A DNA stretch of 64,000 nucleotides from Cyprinodon diabolis (Eukaryota > Chordata > Actinopteri > Cyprinodontiformes > Cyprinodontidae), in the NCBI GenBank assembly GCA_030533445.1, contig CM060075.1, positions 36,972,196 through 37,036,195 on the forward strand. The letters are read 5' to 3'. The notes beneath the pieces were generated by a model that made no database searches, was not told where the DNA came from, and saw only the letters and a program-made list of their open reading frames with translations. Positions 1-12,130 of the stretch are shown here, in pieces (position 1 is the first letter of the stretch; each line of letters begins with the position of its first letter). Made by a program: the position numbers and the translations under genes.

Positions 1-308
1 CAGTCAAGGTATAATCCTGAATTATCAAAGACTCATAGGGCCAGATCTATCAAAGGTTTGTGTGTATAAAAACGTGAGCTATTTCACTGCGCACGCTAAA
101 AAATGTACAAACTGATCTATCAACAGCGTGCTAAAAGGATTTGGTCTTTAAAACGTGCTAAATAGCGCCTCTTATCCATTTAGTACTTTTTCTGCAATGA
201 ATATGCAATATGGGGCGTTTACACGCAAAAGTGCGTCTTGTGGGAGGAGAACATGTAAATATATTAATTTAGCACTCGCAAAGTGATTTATCAAACCTGA
301 AAGCAATT

Positions 309-734
309 TTGCTAACGGTATCTGACTCTATATTTAACACGTTTCAAAAGAAGGTGCAAATGGTCTGTATGCGTAATTGCGCACACATGGCAGCGGTTAT
401 TGTCGCAAGAAGGAGACATCGAAATGAAGCAAGGAGACGCAGAGGACGCATTTTTTCACTCCGTGTGAATATTTTTGGAATGAACGAGGAAACGATCATC
501 AAAACATATCGTTTATCCAGCATTGCCATTTTGGAGCTGTTGGGGGAACTCTGAATGGATTTGGAGCCAGCCACAAGGAGGACCCACGCAACACCAGATA
601 TCACAAAACTCCTTGCAACATTGCACTTTTTTGCATCTGGGTCATTCCAGCGTACGGTTGCAGCGAGAGCTGGGATCTCCCAATCTCGTTTTTCAGAAGT
701 GCTGTCTGATGTTCTAAATGCCATGTCGCCCTGA
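309..734 (+). pseudogene. Harbinger (HARBI1-like) transposase, N-terminal remnant
   Basis: A single reading frame runs from about 309 to 734 and is interrupted by in-frame TGA codons at 552-554 and 732-734. Before the first stop there is a basic Arg-rich stretch followed by a segment like the start of HARBI1-type transposases (hydrophobic helix ending in ELL.EL). After it the frame continues with 'LLATLHFFASGSFQRTVA' and 'GISQSRFSEVL', which matches the helix-turn-helix DNA-binding region of Harbinger transposases (pattern: ALRFFA-G-SFQ...GLSQ..VSR). The DDE nuclease domain is absent. A possible splice donor (TTTGGTATGTG near 838) follows. This is a dead remnant inside the transposon at 38-1275. 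Confidence 0.65.
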
Positions 735-956
735 CGCCCTAACGGAGAACCCCGACCTCTGCGCCTGTGGAGCAACATGCCAATGCTGCGGAGATGTGTA
801 CGCGAAGTCATCTCATCCACAGTCCCATTGTGAGCCATTTGGTATGTGCATTTTTCTACAGGCCAATACAAAACACCTGTTTTTTTTGTTTTTTTTTTAA
901 TGCAGTGAAGTAGAAATTCAGCCACACACCACCTTAGGGAATAAAGGTAGCCAAGG

Positions 957-957
<1 letters not shown>

Positions 958-1020
<63 letters not shown>
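958..1020. repeat. (TA)n microsatellite followed by poly-T
   Basis: About 40 bases of alternating TA run directly into about 18 T residues, then a G-rich stretch. It lies inside the Harbinger-like element. Confidence 0.95.
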
Positions 1021-1278
1021 TGGAGGGGGTGGGGGTGTCACTGTAAGATTAAAATTTCTTAATGCACTAGTTTGCACAAACTACTTTGCCGCAAAACACA
1101 AAACGCGCAAAACCATCATTTAAATAGGGCGTCTCCAACAGTTTTGCACCTGCCACCAGTTACGCAATCGCTCTTGTTAAATCACCCGCAAACCATGGTT
1201 CAGCCCCTCGCGCAAAATTCCTGTTTGCGAGCGCAAATTACTGCACGCAAAATTGGATCTTGATAAATCCGGCCCATA

Positions 1279-1458
1279 CTCATTTGCCTGCCTTCTAATC
1301 AAACTATCATCTCTGCAGACTTCAGTGAACCAGCCCGGACCAGTTCCTGACCCAGTATATTATCTTGTAATTGTGAAACATTCAATAAACTCTGTTAAAC
1401 TTTTACCCAGCCTCCGTTGTGTTCTGCATATGGGCTAAGAACCTTAAACCCATCATGA
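1279..1458 (+). repeat. 3' end of an interspersed repeat (TGTCATGAT...ATCATGACA family)
   Basis: The tail has the layout AATAAAC, then a stretch like CTGCATTTGGG, then a terminal ATCATGACA. The same layout appears in the opposite orientation at 43154-44619 and in the same orientation at 45075-45580. The Harbinger element at 38-1275 inserted at or near its truncated 5' side. The class (LTR-like or other) is unknown to me. Confidence 0.45.
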
Positions 1459-1917
1459 CAGCTTCCAAAGCTTCCCATTTCTGCCATCTTATTTTTATTA
1501 CATCACATGGGTTCACATATCCTCAGTAATGTTACATCATTATTGTCACGATATCAAGGAGCTGCAAAGCTAAAGTTGCTGTATCATTTGCTTGATGAAT
1601 ACAGAAGGACTTATTAATTAAGTTCTATTATCCTCTGTCTATTATAGCCGTGCTTCAGTTAAATTTGCAAAGTTTTTTTTTCTGTCTTGCAGTAGAGGAT
1701 GGTTTATTACAGTTGAGGATGGTTTATTATTGATTTCATTGAGACAAGACATAAGGAAATGAACTAAATGACAGTTTTAGTAGTTTTGGGCAGATGTGAA
1801 AAGCCCAAAGCAGTGAAAAGTGTCCTAGTCAGAACACCCACAGAAAGTTAACTTGAGTGGTTCTTCTGATACTGAAACTTGAACTAGCTTCCCTCAATCT
1901 CCACTCACCATCTGCCT
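1459..1917. other. Intergenic, nothing recognised
   Basis: AT-rich single-copy-looking sequence. The only internal structure seen is a short local duplication ('GAGGATGGTTTATTA' occurs twice near 1695 and 1715). Confidence 0.5.
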
Positions 1918-2022
1918 CACACACACACACACCCCGACATACACACACACACACACACACACACACCCCCACACACACACACATACACACACACCCCCCC
2001 ACACACACACACATACACACAC
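1918..2022. repeat. (CA)n microsatellite, interrupted
   Basis: About 105 bases of CA repeats broken by CCCC and CATA interruptions. The long open frames on both strands here (His/Thr repeats or Val/Cys repeats) are by-products of the repeat. Confidence 0.97.
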
Positions 2023-2595
2023 TTTTCATTTTTCCATCCCTCATCTCAATATCCCTCTTCAACCATCTCACTTTCTCTCCTTCACACACGGCTCTAACCT
2101 GCCTGGCACTGAAGCATCTGGCATCTTCACGCTGCTGCCTCCCTCCTGAGACACCAACCCACAAGCTCTTCAACTGCAGCAGCAGCTTGCTGGCAGGTTC
2201 ATATTTTATCCACTGTCCAATGAGAGTGATGCAGTAGATCAGGAAGTTAAATTTCCCTGTTTATGTTAACTGAAACAGCTGGGAGAAATGTTACTCAAAT
2301 TACGAAGAGACTTGTAAAGTTATGAAATCCCCTTTGATTTTATGATGACTATGCACTTCCACTTCCAATTTTCATTTTCTTCATGCCCGCCTTTAGAAGA
2401 AAAGGAAAAGTCCGGTCAGCAAGGAATAATCAATGGGTCATTATTTATACCTAAAACTAATAGGTTCACGGTACCTGAATTTAGCTTTAATCAGTAAAAA
2501 GAAATAAAAACAATATTTTTCATTGCGACCACTGATTCGGTGAATGGCCATTTTTCCCCAAATATAGTAACACATTACTCCTGACATCTTCCGGC
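2023..2595. other. Intergenic, nothing recognised
   Basis: No coding pattern, RNA gene or repeat structure noticed. Confidence 0.5.
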
Positions 2596-3306
2596 AGCCG
2601 AGGTGTCAAGTAACGAAGTACAAATACTTTGTTACTGTGCTTAAGTACACTTTTTAGGTATCTATCCTTTACTCCATTACTTATTTTCCTTCCTACTTCT
2701 GACTTTTACTCATTACATTTTCACACAAGTATCTGTACTTTCTATTCCTTACATTTTTAAAACAAATGTTACTCATTACTCTTGGCTTTGGTTTAGTGTT
2801 TATAAATATTTATTTCACTTCATGTGCGCCATCCAATGCAGATCATTGGCTCCATCCACATCTAGTGAAAACTAGTGTGATTGGATGAGTCATAGAACGC
2901 AAACACTCATTGGTTAGCTAAAGGAAATCATCAGAAGCAAGCAGGTGTTCTTCAAAGTGCAAACGTGGATTGTCTACGCCATGCTACAATGTGGGATTCA
3001 GAAAAAGATGTCAAAATGTCTGAAAGGTTGGACACAGGTGAGAGCGTTTCGGGAGACGGAGACAAACAAACCTCCCTCATCCTTGGCCCTATCTCAAAGA
3101 ATTTTTCGCAATTGTCGAAAAGTTGAGCTTTCAATTCACATACTGTAGTGGCATCTGGCTGTTTTTTTTAAAGGTTACTTTATACTTTTATACTTTAAGT
3201 AGTTTTTGAAGCACAGCTGATACTTCAACTTTTACCAGAGTGTTTTTAAACTGCAGTATCTCTACTTCTACTTAAGTTACAAATGTGTGTACTTTTGACA
3301 CCACTG
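2596..3306. mobile_element. Non-autonomous hAT-like transposon
   Basis: The right end reads ACTTTTGACACCACTG at 3291-3306. The left end (2596-2625) carries the matching inverted GGTGTCAAGTAAC after a degenerate CAG. Both subterminal regions are rich in AAGTAC/GTACTT words and in 'tacttaagta' palindromes, which is typical of a very common fish hAT-type MITE. The interior (about 2820-3130) shows no transposase that I recognise. A clean 8-bp target duplication is not visible, so the superfamily is an inference from the CAG...CTG ends. A second partial copy is at 47293-47460. Confidence 0.55.
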
Positions 3307-4300
3307 TCTGGCTGTCATGGTGCATTAGGCCTAGCGCCATTCTCCCCGCTTTAAAAGCAAAGTCAATGGGAACTACTAGACATATCTGCAATCAATAATT
3401 TCTTAAGATTTCGGGAGGACTTAACCATAGAAATTCGTGAGAACTATAGTTAAACTGACAATTCCCACCTGCATGGCTGTTGGATGTTGAAATAAAATGT
3501 TGTAGTAAGGTGAAAAGAAAAATTGTTGTTTCACCTTTCCGATCCATGATCCACCCCAGGTTTGTCGTTTGACTTCAAACTGGTCGTTGGATTGCCAACT
3601 TGAAGAGGGAGGATTTGCCATCCTTTTGGCCAGAGAAAAAAACACGTCATGAATGCTTTACTCTCTGCTTCGCATAGTGCACTGGTCGTCACCATCATGG
3701 ATAATAGCACGTTGTGACAAACACCAGATACAGCACTGGGACTTGCTCAACAGCCGATACCGCAACGTGACGTCATGAACTGGTAGGTGGCAGTAGTGTT
3801 CTTTGACAATCATGGACGTCTCCAGTAAAGCACATTCAAATGAAATTACTCTTATTTAAAAACACTTATTAACTGAAAAGTATGTAATATTTTCATACTT
3901 AAAGTACTTTCAGAAGTTTGTATTCTGAATGTGACCAGACTTCTCCTTTAAATATCCCCTATAAATATACCCTTATCTGATGATGTGATTGATGTTGTGT
4001 AAAATACACTTTTTTTCGTCTGTTCCAACAATGTTCATCTTTGAATGTGTTTTTTATTGCGGGGAGCGCAGTTTCAGCAGATTTTCGAACCAATGTTCCC
4101 TCTAAGCTGCATGCCGGACGAAACAAATGAGGCCGATCATAGAAAAAAAGGATGAGCAGCGTTTAAAAGCCGATCCAGTCTGGCTGAGATTGCATGACAC
4201 TGACACAGAGTCAGCGCGGCCATTTGAGAATGCGTTCACAGCAGGTTGAAATTGTGCACGAGGGCCTAATGAAATAGTCCTTAAGACCTAATAAAACTCC
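3307..4300. other. Intergenic, nothing recognised
   Basis: No gene or repeat identified. A small open frame on the minus strand (3421-3645) has no recognisable domain. Confidence 0.45.
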
Positions 4301-4492
4301 TGGGCTGTGTCTAAACGTCTGCCCTAACCCCCTATTTGGAGCACTCTAAAGGAGTTACACCATTTTAGTGTCCGAATTTCTTGTGGATCAAAAAATAGTG
4401 GACTCTAAAGATGCATCTTGAAAAGTAGTGAGAATCCATGGCCACTAGTTGAGCATTTATCCCAGAATGCTTTGCAAGAGCTGTACTCCCTA
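4301..4492. mobile_element. MITE fragment (GGGCTGTGTC family)
   Basis: The sequence starting GGGCTGTGTCTAAACGTC and running through 'AGCACTCTAAAGGAGTTAC' and 'AATAGTGGACTC' matches the inverted right half of the element at 48953-49376. Only one end is present, so it is a truncated copy. Confidence 0.55.
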
Positions 4493-7400
4493 AGTATCAT
4501 AAGTTTTTTTTTTTTTTTGTTTGTTTGTTTGTTTTGTTTTTTTAACAGTGTCCTGTCTGGTGATGTGGCAATAAGAATAATTGTCTTGATGCCAAAAAGA
4601 GCCCAACAGATTTTACTCTTACAAGTGGAGCAGTACGGCTATCGCCATAGCGCTGCTTGTTTCATGCATATAAATTGCTGTATTATAATAATGCAGGGAG
4701 TTTTACAGATTATATGGATACTGCAATGTAAATAGAATAGAAGAGGAAACACAGAAAAAGGGAGAAAAGATGAAAGAAAGAGGAGATAGAAAGGAGATAA
4801 TGATAAAACGTTTTCAGTCTGCTTCATCACCTGCAACGAGATGTAAAAAGAACAGCACAACCAACAGACATGGAACGAGACATACAATAAAGTAACACCT
4901 TGAAACTTTCGCTGAAATAGTATTATTATTAAGAGATTTTCAGAAGGAGAAGATATTTCGGATATTGAAGGAAAAGGACATTAGTTTTACTTATCAGTTA
5001 ACTCCGCTAGTTGTGAAACTAATCAAGAATTAGATACATCACAGCTGCTACTGCTGCTGTGATTGACTTAAAGCATGACATGGGAGGTTGGTGCCCCTTG
5101 GTGATTTACCAAATCAACTCAAAGAATTGTACTGAATGTCCCTTCCATATGGGAACACACAGGAGCCTTTCCTTGTGGATACAGTGTAGAATTAACATTA
5201 GTTTACACAGCAAAAACTAAAGAATTAACATTTCACAGTTCAATATTTCAGAGTGGATTTAGCCCCAATTAATGCTAACACTTAGAAATTTAAATGGTGC
5301 TCGATGAGTTATCTACTAGAGTTGATTGGGCCAGTGTTGAATCTACCCTGTTGGGAGAAAAATTAGCTCCTCCCCATTCTTCATGGTCTTAACAAAGCTC
5401 CATTTTGTGTACACAAAGGGCAACTTTCTAAATCTTGGGTCAGCACCATTAAACTGATAGAGGGATGTGAGTTTTTCTACTAATTAATACTTCATTGAAT
5501 GGCAGCTGTGTGTTCACCTTCTGCACCCTGAGTGACATGGTTGTTGTGAGTAATGAGATCTGTTGCAGAGCCATATAATCAATTCACTGTGTGGCATTAT
5601 AAAAGTGTCCAATTTTCAGGCTTGTAGTGTTCATAGTGAAACGAGTGTAAATTACGAAAGCTGTTTGATGTTAAAATCTGAAATGGAGTTCCTAATGTAT
5701 CCTTATTATTGTATCACAGTTTAAATAATTGAAAATACACCTCCAAACAAATTGTTTTTAGTTTCTCTTCATTATAATTTCACAGTGTTAATTGTTGCAT
5801 CCGCAAAGCATTAACTCATCTGTTACAGTGTTAAAAATGTAACTATTTCTATTGAGTTAATGGAACTCTAAAAAGTAAGGACCTATATAAACCATTAAAA
5901 AGTGTTGAAATGAACTATGTGGGAGTTTAATCAGCACTGGGCATTTTGCTGTGCCATTTTAGAGGGCAAAAGGGCTTTTCTAAGGCAGAAACTCCTCTTC
6001 TTAAATGTTTACAGTTGATAATAATAGTAATAACGATCATTAGTAGGATCCTCAAACAAATTTTTCTATCATACCGGTACTCTTCTTGTGAGCCGTAGGA
6101 AATAAGATAAATAGCCTGAATGGAAGTTTTTCACATGCTTTACAAAGACAAATGTATGTGAAATCACGCAGTGGAAATATGTATTATTATTAACAGGTGG
6201 TAAGTGAAGAAACCTGAAAGAAAATCCAAACACAAAATTCCCTGTCTGGAAATTTTTTTTATAACCATTAGTTGGACAAAGGCAGCTCTGACAACTGTTG
6301 AATGTTTTAAGCAGCATTAAGTGGCTAAAGGAGAACGACTTGCAGTTAATAGACGTGATGTGACTGCCGTCACAGAACTGATCTCGCTGTGATTGGATGG
6401 TTTTCTGTGGCAGTGATGGATAAGCCCCAGCGTCTGAATCATTCCCTGCTCTGAATGGGAATAAATGAAGCCAAGTTGCTTTTTAAAAACATTTTTGTGA
6501 TTATGTCACATGCTTGTATCAGCAGTCAGACTGAGTCGTTAATGGCTGGAAAAGGTGAAGAGAAAGTCAGAGTTTCCAGGCTGGTTAATGGGAAATAATA
6601 GAGGTCTGATTATAATGTGTTACAGAATGGTTCTGATGTGGGAAAACTGGGAGGAAGCTGCTGAACAAGATTATATCTGCTGGGAAAAAAACAGCCTGCT
6701 TGACCATTGTTCGTTCAGTTTCTTTCTTTTTTTAATTTTTTCACTCTTTCTGAAATGGATATCAGTAATATATTTTGTGGACTTGCAACGCAGAATTCTA
6801 TACATTTAAAATACATATAATGTTAAAAATTATAGAATGCAAAGGTAAGACTATGAAACTTTTTTTTAAATCTCTTTTTTATTTTTTGTTGTTCAAACAA
6901 ATGCTGTTTTTGTTCATGCTTACCAGGGCCAATGTTACTTAGGAATGTGTTAGTACACTAAGACCAAGATCATCAAATTTACTTTTTCATAATTAAAAAA
7001 TTGACTTTAACATGAAATATTGGTTCAAAATCTTAAGTTATGAGCTTAAATTGGTGGTTGGTTGAGTTCAGCGGGACAGGCTCAATGATGGGACATTTTG
7101 AACTGCTCCTACCTGACGCTTGTGCTATACTTACATCGAAGGGGAAAGTGATTAGTGTCAGGATAAAAGATCTAGAAAAGCAGCTCTTAAATGTGGAAAT
7201 TAAGCTCCATAATTTTCTTAGGGTCTATTCCTAGTTTTTATCTCTCATCTTCCATCTCCTTCAATATTAGTTATATATTTGTTATAGCATAAGAAGACTT
7301 AATAATTCACTTTTTTTTATTTACATAGCACAACAACTTTTATTGTTTGTTTCTGTGAAACTACCAGAATTCCAAAAGCCCCTGACAAAACAAATCCCAA

Positions 7401-10379
7401 GTTTCGAACATCTAAAGCAGGTATGAGATCTGTGGTATCTGGAGCTGCAAAGAGTGAAATATTTATTAACTGGACACCTATTAGATGGTTTTTACAGTCG
7501 ACTTATAAATCAGGTTTTTAAAGCCAATGAAGGACATTTCTTTGTATTTCTCTCAGCAGTATTATCACTTTTGGAAATGAACTAGATTTATTAAGTTAAA
7601 CTCATATAAGTATAAATACTAGAGGACTTGAGATGTTGTTGGTTTTTTTAATGAATCAAACAATGTAATTAAACAAGCACAGCCAGCTCTTAGATGCATA
7701 CATTATAAAACAGTACAGACACTTAGACATTGCTCGATAAGTGTGTTCCCCTATTTAATGATAAAACATGTTATGGAGTTGTTGATTTTCTAAATGACTT
7801 TCTGCAAAAGAGAGAGAGAGATGATTGAAAGCTGGAAATAGGACTTATGTTGAAACTCAAGGGCACGCCTGTATGCCAGTTAATATTACTGCAGAACCCA
7901 ATTCATACACAGGAAATCCAGGTTGGTGTTAGAAATTAGTTAAAAGGCTTCACTTTGACGGCAGAGATTAAAAGTGACTGATTTTAACAAGGTAGCAACA
8001 TAACTTGTTTTGAAAAATGTTAGTCTGCTGTTGAGGTTTAAAAAGAAGCAGAGCCTCCTGATTATTGTGATTGTCAACCCTTCAGGGATCTGAGTGGATT
8101 TACATAGAAACAGACCAACTCTTTGTTGTCCGTGTTTTGGGAATGCACAAAAATACAGGCCGTGTTGCCAGATTGGACAGCTTTGTTTTTTCCTCAATTG
8201 GCCTAGTTTCCCTCTAACTTCTTAAATGAAAATACAAAATCAATTTTGTTTGTTATTTTTAGAGAAAAATGTCTTACCTCTAAAAACACTGCATGTAAAA
8301 CCTAGATGATAGACACGTTCAGTTATTTCTTTTATTTATCAGACCTAAAAGTCTTTCTGTGTGAAAACCTGAAAATATTTAGTAAATAATGTATGCTTAA
8401 TGAGCTATAGTAAACTACTGGGAATTCCTGTAAATTAATCCATGATATTTTTGTCAAAGATTTAGCAATCACCATAAAAGAATACATAAAATGTTTAAGT
8501 TTCAGCGTAGGTCAGAGTTAAAGTAAACCACAGTTGACCCCAGTGTGGAGTCACATAATCACCCATTGAAAGAAGAGAAACCTTCAGTGGGATATGAAGA
8601 ATTTAATTAGCTACCCCTGTGCATTACTGAGTTCCCATAAGTTATTTTGCTTTTTTATTTAGTTTCTGGTTTGGGTGAAAAAGTAAAGGTGGCATCATGT
8701 TTCAATTTGGGGCCAGCAAAGTCAGACTCTAACCATGTTGTGAATACTCTATGTACATTATATTTATCATTTCTTTGAAATGCACTGGTACCATTTGCAG
8801 CAAAGTTGTCCCACAGCACTAACATGCTTAACAACTTGTTCAATGTTTTTAACTTTAAAAGACTCAGTCTTTCTCCTTTACACAGTAACTTTGTCAGTTT
8901 TTGTCTGGCCATAGAACATTATTTTTAAAAGACAATGTATTTTTCCGTAGCAATGTAAAATATAAACCTCTTATCAGAGTGAGAGCAGTGTATAGTTCAT
9001 CTTATATTGGAGACATACCCCATCACGCTATTACATGTCTGCTTAGATTTTAGTCAGATGCAGACATGCATACAAATAAGTAACTCTCCAGTCTCACCTC
9101 TCTCTGCATCTGACACTGTAACGTACATAATACGATCAGGTGATATCCATTAGCCAATTGTTGCAACTAGAGGTGCCATATGAACCCCAGTCCACAGAAA
9201 TAATCCAGTGCAGCCCTGACCTGCTACACTACAAATATGCTGGATAATGATTCTTACTTTGACTAGCGTTATGCTAAAGGTGATTCCAACAGCAGGAACG
9301 TATGACCAGTTTTCTGATCAACGTAACTAACTTTTGACCCAGATGCCACCTAAACACTGTTTGCACTTCATCCCCAGATGTCCAGAACTCATGAGGTTTT
9401 GGTTTTTGCTTTTATTTTTTCCACACAGGCCAACAAAAGTGGAAAAATAAATGTGTCAAAAGCCTGGCTTTTAACAGTTTGGCTCCAAAGGTTGAATTGT
9501 AGACAGAAGTTTGTGTCTTAACAAGACAAAACACAAAGCAAGCCAGCCTTTTGAATTGCCTTCCCAAAGTGTAAACATCTCTAGACTTTGGTATAAGGTT
9601 TTTCTCTGCTACGATTAGCTGAATTGTGGCCTATAGTTTTTAGCTCTGTTGCCTTGCAGCAAAAAAACTCCTGTGTTCATCGCTGACCTACACTGTAAGC
9701 CCCAAACTTTCCACGACATAAAATGTTATTTTAATGTCAATATAAGTAATCAAGACTGTCAAAATAACAGAAATATTTTAAGTTCACTGGACACACACTA
9801 AAGAATGGTCAAATTCACAATTTTTTAGTGTCAGTTTTACTATAAGTTATAAAGCTGAGATACCATAATTAATTTAAGGCCAAAAACTACTGATTTTGCA
9901 TTTGAAATATTATGTTATACTTGATTTCAAATATAAAAATGATGTAGTTATAAGAACTGAGTGTTTATGTTCATGTGACAATTAGGCAACTTATTAAGAG
10001 AAAGGAAAAATATTTATCACTGAATATACTAAAAAAACATGACTATAACAAAGGTTTGAGTGCTATGCTGAACATTAAAATACTTACTGTCTTAATGTAA
10101 AACTCACAGTTTAATGTGTGTGTTTTCGCCAAACTTGTTTTTTAGTACACGTAATGTATTAAACATGTCAGACACAAAGTTACATTAGAATTTGCACAAT
10201 TACAGTGCAATTTCTAATTCTTTTTTTGCAAGATCAAAATCCATGTGACATGATATCAACATCAATATAATTTAAAAATGTCATGTTAAAATGGATAATT
10301 CTGTTATGTTAAATGGAAACCATTGTATTTTTGTACCATATATAAATTATTTTAGTTGTTCCTATTTATAAACGAGTCA
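4493..10379. other. Long AT-rich intergenic stretch
   Basis: Contains a T-rich (GTTT)n run at 4503-4544 and otherwise no coding exon, RNA gene or transposon end that I can support. A short piece near 9635-9685 (GTTGCCTTGCAGCAA) resembles the head of the SINE found at 39833. Small open frames here (for example 6555-6809 and 7940-8197) show no domain and no splice context. Confidence 0.5.
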
Positions 10380-10744
10380 GGGGATCAGAGGTGCTTAAGG
10401 GAAATCCAGAATGGAGTCGGGAAACAGTTCCAGGTTTAGTTCACTGACAGGCAGAGATCTGGCAGGGGAAGACAGGTCAGGCAAACAGATCAGAACAGAA
10501 ACAGGCAGGCTAAGAGGTCCAGAGGCAAAACGTGTCAGGGTCAGGCAATCAGAAACACTCTGGTATGCTAGGGAAACTCTCAACACAAGCTCAAATGATC
10601 TTGCACTGATGAATGGGTTGAAGGCTGGTTAAATAGAGGCTGAAACAGGTGGATCAGATGAACAGTATTAAGAAACTGGGCGTAGATAACCAGGTGAATT
10701 AAATGAGTAATCAGACCAGACATCAGTGCCAAGATCATGACACA
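10380..10744 (-). repeat. Interspersed repeat copy (TGTCATGATCTTGGCACTG family), truncated
   Basis: It ends at 'GTGCCAAGATCATGACA' (10728-10744), identical to the end of the copy at 43154-44619. It shares purine-rich, CAGG-rich text such as 'AAATAGAGGCTGAAACAGG' and 'CAGGTGAATTAAATGAG'. Read on the minus strand it starts TGTCATGATCTTGGCACTGATG. The other end is missing. Confidence 0.5.
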
Positions 10745-11147
10745 GTGGGGGTGTGCTTTCTTCCCTGTGAGTAAATATGTTGAACCAAGCTTAAAAATTT
10801 ATGTCAGATAACGTTTGTGTAATGTCTACAAAATTTCAACCTAAATGGCATAGAAATCAATGTTTTAAAACATAAAACTATTTTATCATTTGAATGAAAA
10901 ATAAAATGTCTTGAGCTGACAGAAATCTCAGTCAGATGATAATACACATTCAGGGTGTGTTGGTTTGACCTTCTGATTGATATGTTGCATGTACCAAATA
11001 TTTCATGTTGATATGACAAAGATTTAAATGCTCAAAAAGCCTAAAGGATTTTGCCATATTGTCTCAAAAAGTGTATGTTGAATTGAAATGCATTCCCAGT
11101 CAGATAAGGGTCACGTAAAATTGGTGTGTTTTCTCTGGATATTGTGT
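10745..11147. other. Intergenic, nothing recognised
   Basis: AT-rich, no gene or repeat identified. Confidence 0.4.
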
Positions 11148-11267
11148 GTCTACATGGCTGTGGTAACCTATCCTGGGAGTAGCCTGCCTTTCCTCCATAG
11201 ACTGGTGGAGATAGACACCAGCCCACTGTGACCCTGGAGGACAAGTAGTAGAAGATTGATGAATAGA
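11148..11267 (+). repeat. SINE/L2-type 3' tail fragment
   Basis: The words 'AGTAGCCTGCCTTTCCTCC', 'GGAGATAGACACCAGCCC' and 'GACAAGTAGTAGAAGATTG' match the tail of the common fish repeat seen more fully at 39833-40184 (CCTGCCTCTC...CAGCACC...AATGGATGG). Confidence 0.6.
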
Positions 11268-11714
11268 GTTTCTCTGCCAATATCAGGTCTGTTGAGTTGG
11301 CAGAAACTAGTGTTTTTCATTCCTGTAAGGTAACAAAGGGCAATTTAGAGAATGCTTAATATGGAATTGGCCTAATCACTGGTGATTTACAGTGAAATCA
11401 CCAAACCAAGCGCAGCTGAAATTTAGATACCCCCCTAGACACATACACATGCAAACACACAGGACAAAAGCTAAATGAACTTAAGCAAAATTATAGGGGC
11501 TGTACAAACAAAACAAAACCGAAAATTAAATAAAACTATGGGCAGATGTCTATTGGCTCATTAGGGCCCGTAGACATTTTTAGACCAACAAACTAGGGTG
11601 TTATATGGCCATGAAATTAACCAGAATGGTAAAGCACCGCAGACGGTTTTAACAGCACATAAATCATTTGGCAGCATGGCAGAAAGGACAAAAACTGACA
11701 TTAATTTAGGAGGT
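11268..11714. other. Intergenic, nothing recognised
   Basis: No gene or repeat identified. Confidence 0.4.
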
Positions 11715-12130
11715 GGAATCCTTTTCTTTCATTTTAAGGGCAGAAAACAGGATTTGCCTTTGAGTCAGAGGAGAGCAGTCATAAGCCAGTTAGGAGTTTA
11801 AAACAGCCTATTTCACACTGAGAAAATAGAGCTACAATCACAATAGAATGTAAAGATTAGACAGAAAACCCCTAATTATGTCTGGACAACACTTGATTTA
11901 ATTTACTCATTGCCACAGAGATTATTCTCCTTTTCTTTGGTGGCAGACAAGAACAGACACCAAAGACTAATCTTTAAGCCAGTTAGAGGAATCAAACGGA
12001 CGATTTCACACTGAGAAAATTAGACTTCTTCAAGACATTTAGCTTTGATGTGAGGAATAAAGTCAGATTTCACACAAGCTGTTCTTATTCTCCTTTTGGC
12101 TCTTTTGGGCAATGATTGAAGGTAGCTTAT
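11715..12130. repeat. Degenerate tandem duplication, period about 193-200 bp
   Basis: The block 'TAAGCCAGTTAG...TTTCACACTGAGAAAAT' occurs at about 11782-11826 and again at about 11975-12020. The sequence before each block (CCTTTTCTTT...GGCAGA.AA.AGGA) also corresponds. A third, weaker copy of the CTCCTTTT...GGGCA part is near 12085-12112. Confidence 0.5.

Larger units (their letters stand above)
38..1275 (+). mobile_element. PIF/Harbinger-like DNA transposon, internally reduced
   Basis: The ends form a terminal inverted repeat: GGGCCAGATCTATCAA at 38-53 matches the reverse complement of the last ~16 bases (ending 1275) with two differences. Both ends are flanked by ATA (35-37 and 1276-1278), which would be a 3-bp target duplication. 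The motif GATYTATCAA recurs just inside the left end (near 113 and 288). The element holds a broken transposase start and a TA/T-rich microsatellite. At about 1.24 kb it is too short for an autonomous copy of this superfamily. The superfamily call rests on the transposase fragment. Confidence 0.75.

Noticed and set aside
1829..2237. Long open frames on both strands across the CA microsatellite
   Set aside because: They translate the repeat (His/Thr or Val/Cys runs) and have no domain or splice context.
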